Shown one piece after another: positions 7,983 to 16,373 of a stretch of 49,466 bases of DNA. Position 1 is the stretch's first letter, and each line of letters opens with the position of its first letter. The notes below the pieces were generated by a model. The model saw only the letters and a list, made by a program, of their open reading frames with translations, was not told the DNA's origin and ran no database searches. This DNA is from Ardenticatenaceae bacterium. Its GTDB lineage: Bacteria > Chloroflexota > Anaerolineae > Promineifilales > Promineifilaceae. The DNA lies in the NCBI GenBank assembly GCA_020634495.1, contig JACKBR010000036.1:1-49466 (forward strand), written 5' to 3'. A program made the position numbers and the translations under genes.

Positions 7983-8678
7983 ATGGCTGACATCACAGAG
8001 TTAAAGCGGCAGGCGGCGGAGACGGCCGTAACGTTTATCGAGTCTGGTATGGTGGTTGGTTTGGGCACGGGCAGTACGGCCGTTCATGCCGTGCGTGCCG
8101 TGGGGCGGCTGCTGCAACAGGGGACGCTGCAAAACATCGTTGCCATTCCCACCTCTGAGCAAACGGCCCGCGACGCTGAAGCGCTCCGCATTCCCCTGGT
8201 AACTTTCGACACCCACCCAGTAATTGACATAACAATAGACGGTGCCGATGAGGCCGATCCCAACCTGGACGTGATTAAGGGTCTGGGCGGGGCGCTGCTG
8301 CGAGAAAAAATTGTAGCGGCCGTTTCTAAACGGTTTGTCATTGTGGCCGACCACAGCAAGCGGGTGACGCAGCTAGGCAGCAAAGCGCCCGTGCCTGTTG
8401 AGGTGATTCCCTTTGCCGAGCGGCCCGTGGCCGATTATTTGCAATCGCTGGGAGCGCGGGTGGAAAAGCGGCTGGATAAAGTGGGGGAACGGCCGTACCG
8501 CACCGACGAAAACAACATCATTCTCGACTGTTACTTTGGCCCCATCCCCCAGCCCCGCCAGCTGGCCACCGCCATTCGCCAGCAGCCCGGCGTGGTAGAG
8601 CATGGCCTCTTCCTGGGCATGGCCACCGACGTTATTTTTGCCACCCCCGATGGCATCGTGTCGCTTACCCGCCCGTAA
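7983..8678 (+). CDS. rpiA: Ribose-5-phosphate isomerase A
   Basis: The 231-residue protein interconverts ribose 5-phosphate and ribulose 5-phosphate. Family motifs are all present: VGLGTGSTAVHAV (phosphate loop, residues ~21-33), TIDGADEADPNLDVIKG with the catalytic Asp pair (~80-95), GGALLREKIVA with the catalytic Glu/Lys region, and VPVEVIPFA. An AGGA site precedes ATG 7983. It is the last gene of the carbohydrate operon and takes the product of the 6-phosphogluconate dehydrogenase encoded two genes upstream. Confidence 0.97.
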   Translation: MADITELKRQAAETAVTFIESGMVVGLGTGSTAVHAVRAVGRLLQQGTLQNIVAIPTSEQTARDAEALRIPLVTFDTHPVIDITIDGADEADPNLDVIKGLGGALLREKIVAAVSKRFVIVADHSKRVTQLGSKAPVPVEVIPFAERPVADYLQSLGARVEKRLDKVGERPYRTDENNIILDCYFGPIPQPRQLATAIRQQPGVVEHGLFLGMATDVIFATPDGIVSLTRP

Positions 8679-8752
8679 CCAGACGACAAGCCAGCTGTAA
8701 GAAATCTGTAAGCAGTTTTCACTATAGTCAAAGCGTCTAAGTTTAAGTAGGC

Positions 8753-8779
8753 AAGTGGGCCAGCGAAATTAGCCCACTT
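8753..8779. repeat. Hairpin AAGTGGGC / GCCCACTT in the rpiA-molybdoenzyme gap
   Basis: An 8-bp perfect inverted repeat with an 11-nt loop lies in the 148-nt gap after rpiA. The words ('gcaagtggg', 'cttggctacttgc') match the CTCGCCCACTTGC family at 30660-30722 and 4158-4180, so I read it as a dispersed intergenic repeat that may also end the rpiA transcript. Confidence 0.5.
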
Positions 8780-8826
8780 TGCACTTTTTATCTTTCACTT
8801 GGCTACTTGCTGTTCAGGAGAGAATC

Positions 8827-10458
8827 ATGTTCAAAAAATTAGCGTTTGGCGGTTTGGTTAGCTTTTTATTGATGGCGGCGTTAACGGCCGTTCACTTCCT
8901 TGTCTCCCAACTGGTGGGCACGTCCTTCCTTCCCTATGACTTTTTTAACTGGATGACCCGCGTGCTGCCCGGTGATCTCATCACCTTTGGCATCGACAGC
9001 ATGATTAGCACGATGCTGGCGCTGGGCTTAAGCGTGGTCGATTTGGCCAAAACGGCCGAACGCGCATCTGCCGTGCTGCAATTTATGGGAGTGTCTATTG
9101 TTTTAGGCGTGGTGATTTTTGCCGTGCTGCATCGCCTCAAGCCGCGCCGCCCCCGCATGGCTGGCCTGATTGCGGGCGCTGTTGTGGGCCTGCCCCTGCT
9201 GACCCTGAGCAACGCGGTGGCCCGGCTGGATGTGCCCCCGTTGGTGAATGGATTGTGGCTGCTGGTTGGGTTTTTGGCGTGGGGCTGGTTTTTGGGTCTG
9301 GCTTACGGCCGTCTCTACCCCAGCGAAGCCGAAATGAAAGCCGAGCCCGAAGCGTCACCGGTTGCCGTACCGGCTAATGTTCAGGTCATGGATCGGCGGC
9401 GCTTTTTGATACAGTTGGGGGCCAGTACGGCCGTACTCACCGTCGCTGGAACAGGGATTGGTGCCACATTAGCCCGGGCTGAACGCGCCCGGATTTCTGC
9501 TGGTGGAGCCAGCATTTCCGCTGGCGACATCGTCTTCCCCAACGCCAACGACCCCGTCATGCCCGTGCCCGGCACCCGGCTAGAGTACACTCCCGTCTCC
9601 GAACATTACCAGGTTTTCCTGCAAACCGAGCCAACCATCATTGAAGAAGAAGATTGGCAGCTGCCCATCACCGGCATGGTCGATAACCCACGCATGTTTA
9701 CCTTGCAGCAAATCCGCGACGAGTTTGAATCATTCGACCAATTTGTCACCCTCACCTGCATCTCCGGGCGCGTGGGTACAGGGCTCATCAGCACCACCAA
9801 GTGGACTGGCGTCAGCGCCCAAGACGTGCTGACGGCCGTTGGCGTGCAGCCAGAAGCCAAATATTTATTCATCACCTCTGGCGACGGTTTTTATGAGACG
9901 GTTGATTTAGAGCTGATTCGCAATGACCGGCGCATCATGTTTTGCTACGCCTGGGATGACAAATTATTGCCCAAAGATCACGGCTTTCCCCTGCGTATTT
10001 GGATTCCAGACCGGTACGGCATGAAGCAGCCCAAATGGATCACTGGCATTGAAGTGACCGATGTGGATCAGCCTGGGTACTGGGTAGAGCGCAACTGGGA
10101 CAAAGTGGCCCGTGTGAAAGCCACCTCCGTTATTGACACGGTGGCTGTGGACACCATGGGCGCGGTCAACGGCCAGCAGGTCATCCCTGTGGGCGGCATT
10201 GCCTACGCTGGCGCACGCGGCATTAGCGGCGTTGAGGTCCGGGTGGATGGCGGCGACTGGCAGCCTGCCCAGCTGCGCGCACCACTTTCTGAGACCACCT
10301 GGGTCATTTGGCGTTACGAATGGCCCTTCACCGACGGCGATCATCTCTTTGAAGTGCGCTGCACCGAAGCCGACGGTACGCCACAAATTGAAGAAGCACA
10401 TGGCAACCGCCCTGATGGCTCCTCTGGCATTCACAGCTACGAAGCGTCGGTATCATGA
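8827..10458 (+). CDS. Membrane-anchored sulfite oxidase-type molybdenum oxidoreductase
   Basis: The 543-residue protein has three parts. Residues ~4-160 form four or five membrane helices (LVSFLLMAALTAVHFLV ... LLVGFLAWGWFLGLAYG). At ~188 comes a twin-arginine sequence DRRRFLIQLG followed by a hydrophobic run. From ~260 onward is the molybdopterin domain of the sulfite oxidase family, with the Mo-ligand cysteine in VTLTCISGRVG, RIWIPDRYGMKQPKWI, and a C-terminal beta dimerisation-like domain (GVEVRVDGGDWQPA). ATG 8827 has AGGAG at the proper distance, so the ATG 48 nt upstream is not needed. It is likely a periplasmic or outer-face reductase or oxidase (YedY/MsrP-like or sulfite dehydrogenase-like). 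The substrate is unknown, and no dedicated haem partner adjoins it. Confidence 0.88.
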   Translation: MFKKLAFGGLVSFLLMAALTAVHFLVSQLVGTSFLPYDFFNWMTRVLPGDLITFGIDSMISTMLALGLSVVDLAKTAERASAVLQFMGVSIVLGVVIFAVLHRLKPRRPRMAGLIAGAVVGLPLLTLSNAVARLDVPPLVNGLWLLVGFLAWGWFLGLAYGRLYPSEAEMKAEPEASPVAVPANVQVMDRRRFLIQLGASTAVLTVAGTGIGATLARAERARISAGGASISAGDIVFPNANDPVMPVPGTRLEYTPVSEHYQVFLQTEPTIIEEEDWQLPITGMVDNPRMFTLQQIRDEFESFDQFVTLTCISGRVGTGLISTTKWTGVSAQDVLTAVGVQPEAKYLFITSGDGFYETVDLELIRNDRRIMFCYAWDDKLLPKDHGFPLRIWIPDRYGMKQPKWITGIEVTDVDQPGYWVERNWDKVARVKATSVIDTVAVDTMGAVNGQQVIPVGGIAYAGARGISGVEVRVDGGDWQPAQLRAPLSETTWVIWRYEWPFTDGDHLFEVRCTEADGTPQIEEAHGNRPDGSSGIHSYEASVS

Positions 10459-10605
10459 ATAAAATAGCAAGTTAATGCTAGGCTTTGGGGTTATTACCGT
10501 TAAGATTCCAATCTAAAACTTTGCGCCTTTGCGGTTTATTTTTGTCGGTATAATAAGATGGCTTTGGGTAACAGCCCGAAGCCATTTTGTTTGTCTGGGA
10601 GAAAG

Positions 10606-12663
10606 ATGCGGCGAATTTCGGAGAAACGGTTGCTTTGGTTCAGCGGGTTGGCGGTGGTGCTGCTGGCGGGCTGGCTGTATTGGCGCACGCTGCGGCTGCC
10701 GCTCATTTACGACACGCTGCTGCACATTCGCATTGCCGGGGGGCTTAACTTTGCCTCGGTCTGGCTGCCAACGGAGGCGTTTGGCTTTTACCGGCCAATG
10801 ACCTTTTTCCCCATGCTGCTAATTCAGCGGCTGTTTGATGGGTATCCGGCCTGGCTGCTGCACGCCAACAATGTGGTGCAGCACGCGGCTAATGCGGGTT
10901 TGCTGGCCTGGCTGAGCTGGCGGCTGTGGCCAGATTGGCGTCGGGCACTGGCGGCGGGAGCCATTTTTGCGGTTTTCCCATTTTCTTACCAGGCAGTGGC
11001 GGTGTACGGGCATAATGTGCATCCGGCCATTGTGGGCTTGGGGCTGTTGGGGCTGCATAGCTATCTAACGGCCGTTTCCGCTTCTAAATCAAGAGGAACA
11101 CAGAGTTACGCAGAGGAGCCACAGAGGGTCACAGAGGGAAGTGAGAAGGAATCCCTTCAATCTGTGAAACTTGGTGATAAAAAAAGGCGTCGTTGGCAGA
11201 TTCTCACCTGGCTGCTGTTTGGGCTGATGCTGCTGACGCACGAAACGGCCGTACTGTTTGGCGGTTTTGCCTTGCTGGTGCAGATCAACGCGCAGCCGGA
11301 TTTGCTGAAAAAGTGGCGGGCGCTGCTGCGCCAGCCGTGGCGCTGGTTTTTACTGGCAGGCGTGGTTTATCTGGTCATTTACCAGTTTTTGCCCATCAGC
11401 CGGGCACCGCAGGCCGCTGCCAGCGGGCGGGATTTATGGCTCAACGGACTCTATTTGCTGCAAGCGGCCGTTTTCCCTCTGACCTGGTTTGCCCACGTAC
11501 TCCCGCAAATGAGCGGCGCGTGGGTGGCGTTGGTGAGCGGTGGTTTCGTTGTAAGCCTGTCTGTCTGGCTGGCCTGGCGGCGTCCGGCCTGGCGCACGCC
11601 TTTGCTGCTGGCCTGGGGCTGGTGGGCTGGAGCCAGCTTGCTCCTCTGGGTGACACTGCCTACGGACTATTTGCTGCGTGGGCCGCGCTTGCTTTATTTG
11701 GGCAGCGTGGGCGTGGCGCTGCTGTGGGCGCATTTATTGGCGGCGGTGTGGGACGGCCGTTCTCCTATACCTTCTTTAGCTAAAATTCGTGGTTTAGTCT
11801 GGACGGCCGTCCTCGCCTTTATCCTCATTACCAGCGGCCAATTTGTGCAAACCAAGCTCACGCAATACGAGCAGCTCACCGAACCCGTGCGCGTCTGGCA
11901 AGACAATCCCGATTCTTTTCCAAATGCAGAAGTTGTCATTGTGAATCTGCCGCAATGGCTGGACGTGCCGCCCAAAACATATGCCATTGGGGTGGAGTTT
12001 GTGGCCATGCTGGGGGATTATTTGTTTGTGGAAGAATTGAGTTCGGCCAACCTGCCTGGGGCGCATAAAACCTGGGCGGTGAACCTGCCGGAGCTGCAAA
12101 GCAGCCAGCCGTATGCCTATGGTGTTCAGGCTCAGGATGCGTGGCCAACTGCCTTTAGCGACCAGCCGCGCCACTTTTTCATCACCTACTTTTTGCCGGA
12201 AGGGCCACAGACACAGCACACAGGTTTTGTCTGGCCCAAGATGGCTCAGTCCATCGCGTCCCGCAATGTTCCTGCTCAGTTTGGCTTTTACACGCTTGCC
12301 GGGACGTCTGCTGAAACGTGCAATAACACAATTGAGGTTTCCTTGCGCTGGCTGCCTGGCAGCGAGGCCATCCCAGATACAACTTCAATTTTTGTGCAGG
12401 TGCTGGATGAAAACGGCCGTCTCCTAACCCAAGCCGATGGGCCACCATTGGGCATTCGCCCCGGTTTGTTGGCAGCCTCCCCAGACGATCTGCTGGTAGA
12501 TTTGCGCACATTGGAACTGGCAGAGGCGGAAACGGCCGTGCCCACCACCGTGCTTGTGGGCGTCTACGATTTTGCCAGCGGGGTGCGCAGCCCCGCCACA
12601 GACGCCGCAGGCCAGCCATTGCCAGACAATGCCTGGCGCATCCCCATTTCAGCCTGCCCGTAA
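10606..12663 (+). CDS. GT-C-like polytopic membrane protein, function unknown
   Basis: About 685 residues. The N-terminal two-thirds has ten or so hydrophobic segments. An acidic/His loop follows the first helix (LIYDTLLHIRIAGG), as in GT-C glycosyltransferases that use lipid-linked sugars, but I cannot name a family. The last ~230 residues are soluble and beta-rich (YTLAGTSAETCNNTIEVSLRW). ATG 10606 follows GGGAGAAAG; the upstream ATG 10558 has no ribosome site. Residues ~163-190 are a charged insert translated from an intergenic-type repeat (see the repeat at 11091). The gene is flanked by the molybdoenzyme and the transporter without obvious coupling. Confidence 0.6.
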   Translation: MRRISEKRLLWFSGLAVVLLAGWLYWRTLRLPLIYDTLLHIRIAGGLNFASVWLPTEAFGFYRPMTFFPMLLIQRLFDGYPAWLLHANNVVQHAANAGLLAWLSWRLWPDWRRALAAGAIFAVFPFSYQAVAVYGHNVHPAIVGLGLLGLHSYLTAVSASKSRGTQSYAEEPQRVTEGSEKESLQSVKLGDKKRRRWQILTWLLFGLMLLTHETAVLFGGFALLVQINAQPDLLKKWRALLRQPWRWFLLAGVVYLVIYQFLPISRAPQAAASGRDLWLNGLYLLQAAVFPLTWFAHVLPQMSGAWVALVSGGFVVSLSVWLAWRRPAWRTPLLLAWGWWAGASLLLWVTLPTDYLLRGPRLLYLGSVGVALLWAHLLAAVWDGRSPIPSLAKIRGLVWTAVLAFILITSGQFVQTKLTQYEQLTEPVRVWQDNPDSFPNAEVVIVNLPQWLDVPPKTYAIGVEFVAMLGDYLFVEELSSANLPGAHKTWAVNLPELQSSQPYAYGVQAQDAWPTAFSDQPRHFFITYFLPEGPQTQHTGFVWPKMAQSIASRNVPAQFGFYTLAGTSAETCNNTIEVSLRWLPGSEAIPDTTSIFVQVLDENGRLLTQADGPPLGIRPGLLAASPDDLLVDLRTLELAEAETAVPTTVLVGVYDFASGVRSPATDAAGQPLPDNAWRIPISACP
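11091..11145 (+). repeat. CACAGAG/CGCAGAGG-family repeat inserted in frame in a membrane protein gene
   Basis: Words such as ACACAGAGTTACGCAGAGG and CCACAGAGGGTCACAGAGG, otherwise seen in spacers at 14965-15119, 31672-31695 and 33600-33673, are here translated as part of a hydrophilic loop (SRGTQSYAEEPQRVTEGSEK). Reading frame and length are kept. The loop joins two hydrophobic segments and is Lys/Arg-rich, which suggests the cytoplasmic side. Confidence 0.7.
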
Positions 12664-12687
12664 CCCAGGCTAAACTATTGTGGAACA

Positions 12688-12696
12688 TGATATAAT
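12688..12696 (+). promoter_or_regulatory. Extended -10 promoter (TGATATAAT) for the transporter gene
   Basis: TG-n-TATAAT lies 33 nt before the SLC12-like start. There is no good -35 hexamer, which extended -10 promoters can do without. The position gives a ~25-nt leader with the GGAGG site. Confidence 0.45.
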
Positions 12697-12728
12697 TTTG
12701 AAAACAGATTCACCCAATGGGAGGCGGT

Positions 12729-14954
12729 ATGTTGGATCAATTGCAAGCAAGAGTTTGGGGTTGGTTCAGGCAAGGGGGCAGCCAGGAAGGGGACGGTAAG
12801 TTTGGCACGTTCCCTGGCGTATTCACCCCGACGGTTTTAACTATTTTGGGTGCCATCATGTACCTGCGGTTGGGGCAGGTAGTGGGGAATGCCGGGCTGC
12901 TAGGTGCCGCTATCATCATTTTATTGGCGCACGTTATTACGGTTTCTACCGGGCTGGCGGTGTCATCTGTGGTGACCAATACGCGGGTGGGGGCTGGCGG
13001 CGCGTTTGCCATTATTTCGCAATCTTTAGGGCTGGAAGTGGGCGGCAGCGTGGGCATTCCGCTTTTTATGGCCCAGGGCATTTCGGTGGCGCTTTACGTT
13101 TTGGCCTTTACCGAAGCCTGGTTACGCATTTTCTCTACCCATTCAGAAGTTGTCGTTGCAATTCTTACCTTTTTGATTGTCTTTGGCATTGCCTACGTTA
13201 GCGCCCAATTTGCGGCGCGTATTCAATATTTTATTTTAGGCGTTGTTGGTTTGTCTTTGTTTTCTGTTCTTTTAGGCAGTTTTCCAATTGCCGGGCGAAC
13301 TGGTTTGGTGGAAACGGCCGTTCTCTGGGGCCGTTTTTCCGATTGGAGCTTTTGGGAGACATTTGCCATCTTTTTCCCGGCCGTCACAGGCATTATGGTT
13401 GGTATCAGCTTGAGCGGTTCCTTGCGAGACCCACGCCGCAGCATTCCACAAGGAACCATGAGCGCCATTGGCCTTACCATGATCATCTACTTGCTCCTGG
13501 CTTATTGGCTCTCGCGTGCTGCGCCGATGGACGAGCTGCGGCGCACCAGCACGGTTTTGGTAGACCGAGCATTTTGGGGCTGGGCCATTTTGGCCGGGAT
13601 GCTGGGAGCCACCTTTTCTTCTGCATTGGGGTCGTTGGTAGCCGCACCTCGCGTAATGCAAGCCTTGGCCCAGCATGGCATATTGCCCTTCAGCAAGCTG
13701 CTTGCCCAAGAAACAAACCGGGGTGAACCGCGTCCCGCGCTCTATGCCACAGGTGGCATTGGTTTAATAACCTTGCTGGCTGCTTTGGCCAGCGGCGGCG
13801 GGCTAAATGCCGTTGCCAGCATTATCACCATGTTCTTTTTAATCACCTACGGTATGCTCAATATGGTGGTGCTGATTGAACAAATGTTAAGTACCGTCAG
13901 CTTTCGGCCTACTTTTCGCGTGCCGCGCATTGTGCCCCTTATTGGCATGGTGGGCTGCCTTTTTGTGATGTTCCTCATCAACCCAGTTTTTAGCCTGGTG
14001 GCCCTGGTCGTGGTACTTTTAATTTATAGTTATCTAATGCGGCGCAATTTGCAGTATTTGCCCAGCGATGTGCGCAGCGGCATGTTTTTGTCTTTGGCTG
14101 AATGGGCCGCCACTCGTGTGAGCCGGCTCCCCCCGGCTGTTAAGCGAACCTGGAAACCCTATGTCCTTGCTCCCATTGTGCAAACGCAGGAGCTAACCGG
14201 CAGCTATCGCTTTTTGCAAGCGTTGGCCGCGCCGCAGGGGGCGATTCATGCGCTGGGCATTTATCCTGCGGGCGATGCTTCGTCGCTTAAGGATTTATCT
14301 GTTCTTACCAAAGCGTTTGCCGATGACGGCATTTTTGCCCGCGCCACGCTTTTGGAAGAAGCAGATTTGGTCAATGGGGTGCGCACCGCCACACAGATTT
14401 TGCGCAGCACGTTTTTCCGGCCGAACCTGCTGTTTTTGAATCTGCGGGCGGAGTCTGATTTGAATGTTTTGCAGCAGTTGGTGGATAAAACGGCCGCTTA
14501 CAACATGGGCATCGTGCTCCTGGCGCGTCATCCAGTGATTGACTTGGGGCGACAGCATCAGATCAATGTGTGGATTTCGCATCGTGGTGATGATTGGCAA
14601 GTCGATTTACAATGGAGCAATTCTGATCTCGCCTTGCTGCTTGCGTACCAGTTAACCAATAATTGGTCGGGCAAGATAAATTTGTGCCTGGCCATTGGCC
14701 AGGAAGACAGTCTGGAAGCGGCCGAAAGATTCTTGTACGAACTGATTGATCTGGCCCGGCTGCCCAAAAGCACGACGGCCACGGTGGTGCAGTTGCCTTT
14801 TGCTGAAGCCTTGCACCAGGTGTCACGGGCAGATTTGGCAATTTTTGGTTTGCCCAATCCTGCTCGGCTAACGTTTTGCCAGGAAATTGTGGCGGCGGTG
14901 GATGGCTCTTGTCTTTTTGTGCGTGATTCTGGCGAGGAAAGCGCTTTGGCCTGA
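12729..14954 (+). CDS. Cation-chloride cotransporter-like (SLC12/APC superfamily) transporter
   Basis: The 741-residue protein follows the cation-chloride cotransporter pattern: GTFPGVFTPTVLTILGAIMY with LRLGQVVGNAGLLG in helix 1, NTRVGAGGAFAIISQSLG before helix 3, then about 12 helices to residue ~450. A ~290-residue soluble C-terminal domain follows (LFLNLRAESDLNVLQQLVDK), comparable to the cytosolic domain of eukaryotic NKCC/KCC proteins. It probably moves K+, Na+ and/or Cl- or an amino acid across the inner membrane; the ion set cannot be read here. ATG 12729 is chosen because GGAGG (12720-12724) sits 4 nt before it and overlaps the alternative start 12717. It appears monocistronic. Confidence 0.85.
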   Translation: MLDQLQARVWGWFRQGGSQEGDGKFGTFPGVFTPTVLTILGAIMYLRLGQVVGNAGLLGAAIIILLAHVITVSTGLAVSSVVTNTRVGAGGAFAIISQSLGLEVGGSVGIPLFMAQGISVALYVLAFTEAWLRIFSTHSEVVVAILTFLIVFGIAYVSAQFAARIQYFILGVVGLSLFSVLLGSFPIAGRTGLVETAVLWGRFSDWSFWETFAIFFPAVTGIMVGISLSGSLRDPRRSIPQGTMSAIGLTMIIYLLLAYWLSRAAPMDELRRTSTVLVDRAFWGWAILAGMLGATFSSALGSLVAAPRVMQALAQHGILPFSKLLAQETNRGEPRPALYATGGIGLITLLAALASGGGLNAVASIITMFFLITYGMLNMVVLIEQMLSTVSFRPTFRVPRIVPLIGMVGCLFVMFLINPVFSLVALVVVLLIYSYLMRRNLQYLPSDVRSGMFLSLAEWAATRVSRLPPAVKRTWKPYVLAPIVQTQELTGSYRFLQALAAPQGAIHALGIYPAGDASSLKDLSVLTKAFADDGIFARATLLEEADLVNGVRTATQILRSTFFRPNLLFLNLRAESDLNVLQQLVDKTAAYNMGIVLLARHPVIDLGRQHQINVWISHRGDDWQVDLQWSNSDLALLLAYQLTNNWSGKINLCLAIGQEDSLEAAERFLYELIDLARLPKSTTATVVQLPFAEALHQVSRADLAIFGLPNPARLTFCQEIVAAVDGSCLFVRDSGEESALA

Positions 14955-14964
14955 TTCTGGTCGG

Positions 14965-15119
14965 CGTTCTCTGCGGTTAAATAATTTTCAGAGGAGACGA
15001 CATGAGCGCAAGCTCAACACCATAAATGAAAATCCGCAGATGACGCAGATTTACCAGATTTTTCTCTGCGTTCTCCGCGTTCTCTGCGGTTAAATTATTT
15101 CTGAGGAGCTGAACATGAG
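14965..15119 (+). repeat. Duplicated leader: two ~42-nt copies, each with Shine-Dalgarno and ATGAG
   Basis: 14965-15006 and 15078-15119 share CGTTCTCTGCGGTTAAAT at the start and a GAGGAG...ACATGAG end, about 80% identical overall. The second copy supplies the ribosome site and start of the helix-hairpin-helix gene. The first opens a seven-codon reading frame (ATG 15002 to TAA) that starts MSA where the gene starts MSG. Between them lie CGCAGATT and CTCTGCG words. It could be a decayed duplication or a leader peptide. Confidence 0.65.
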
Positions 15120-16272
15120 TGGAAAAATTGATATTAATGTGGCAGATGCAGAAACATTGACAACCATTTCTGGCATTGGGCCAGCGTTGGCGACCAGGAT
15201 CGTTGAATATCGGGAAACAGTACACCCATTTGAAGAGGTGATTGAGCTGGCTGCTGTGCCTGGCATTTCTGAGAAGATGGTGCGCGGCTTTGAGGAATTT
15301 GTAACGGTGCAGGCAACGGCCGTTTCCCCGGTAGATGAAGACGTTGCAGAAATTCCCCTGCTAGATGCGCCTGACCCTGTAGAGATGCTGGCCGCTCCCA
15401 AACAGCCAGAGGCGCTGCTGGTGGCTGAACTGCCTGAAGCTGATGAAGCCCCGGCAGATGAACCGGCAAATAATGAGCCAACAGAAGCGCTGCCAGAGCG
15501 TTTTTCTAGGGAAGGATTGGAAGAACGAGAAGACGAGGCGGCAACGGCCGTTGCCGCCCCAGATGATCCAGACATTGAAGCAATTCCCCTGGCCGAACCA
15601 GACCCAACCATGCCAGAGCCAAGTATGCGCGCTTCATTCCCTGCCCCCCCAGCGGCCAATTGGGAATCTATGGTGCAGCGGCGCGGCTGTTTGAACACAT
15701 TGTTGGGCGCTACCTTTGGCGCAATTCTAGGCGCGGTGCTTACGCTGGCCATTCTGGCGGCCATTAACAATGGCTCACTCAACTATGCGGCCAATAATAG
15801 TGCAGTCCGGCAGCAGCTAGACACAGAAGTTATCTCTCGCACCAACGAGATTAACCAAATATCTACCCGAATGAGCCTGGTGGCAACTGAAGAAGCCGCT
15901 GCAAATCAAGCATTGCAGCTAGATTTTGTGGCTACAAACGAGGCGCTTCAGGGGCAGTTAGACAGCAACGATGAGATTATTAGCTATCTGGCAACACGTT
16001 CTGGCGATTTTGAGCTGCGCCTGCAAGAGGTGGCCGGGGCGGCTGATACATTTATTGGCTTTTTGGATGGGCTGCGTTTTTTGCTGGATGATTTGGAAGG
16101 GGGAACGATGACGCCGACGCCGACGCCCACGCCATTTGCCGGAACGGTGTCCCCCACGCCAACGCCATTAATTATCAGCACGCCGACAACGGCCGTACAG
16201 TCCACGCGCACCCCACAGCCAACCGCCACGCCATTTGTCTTTCCTACCAACACGCCAGCGCCGCAACCATAG
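15115..16272 (+). CDS. ComEA-like helix-hairpin-helix membrane protein with coiled coil and Thr-Pro tail
   Basis: The 385 residues divide into a tandem helix-hairpin-helix like that of ComEA (residues 4-65, INVADAETLTTISGIGPALA and VPGISEKMVRGFEEF), an acidic low-complexity linker (~66-185), one membrane helix (~193-218, FGAILGAVLTLAILAAI), a coiled-coil region (~220-310) and a tail of repeated TPTP units (~327-385). The hairpin domain precedes the helix, so it should lie in the cytoplasm, the reverse of ComEA, whose DNA-binding part is outside. The GAGGAG site is 6 nt before the ATG. It forms a pair with the next gene, which shares the helix, coiled-coil and Thr-Pro layout. Function unknown; binding of DNA or RNA at the membrane is possible. 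Confidence 0.7.
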   Translation: MSGKIDINVADAETLTTISGIGPALATRIVEYRETVHPFEEVIELAAVPGISEKMVRGFEEFVTVQATAVSPVDEDVAEIPLLDAPDPVEMLAAPKQPEALLVAELPEADEAPADEPANNEPTEALPERFSREGLEEREDEAATAVAAPDDPDIEAIPLAEPDPTMPEPSMRASFPAPPAANWESMVQRRGCLNTLLGATFGAILGAVLTLAILAAINNGSLNYAANNSAVRQQLDTEVISRTNEINQISTRMSLVATEEAAANQALQLDFVATNEALQGQLDSNDEIISYLATRSGDFELRLQEVAGAADTFIGFLDGLRFLLDDLEGGTMTPTPTPTPFAGTVSPTPTPLIISTPTTAVQSTRTPQPTATPFVFPTNTPAPQP

Positions 16273-16373
16273 CTGGCTGCATTCGTAAACTACGAGGAAG
16301 CGATTAAGCTAATCTCTAATCCCTGAATTCGATTACACAAGGTTTGTCTATGACCACAAACGAGGAGTTGAAA

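Noticed and set aside
15090..15782. Long Ser-rich reading frame opposite the helix-hairpin-helix gene
   Set aside because: It is a shadow of the Asp/Glu/Ala-rich codons of the real gene, with no ribosome site or family match.
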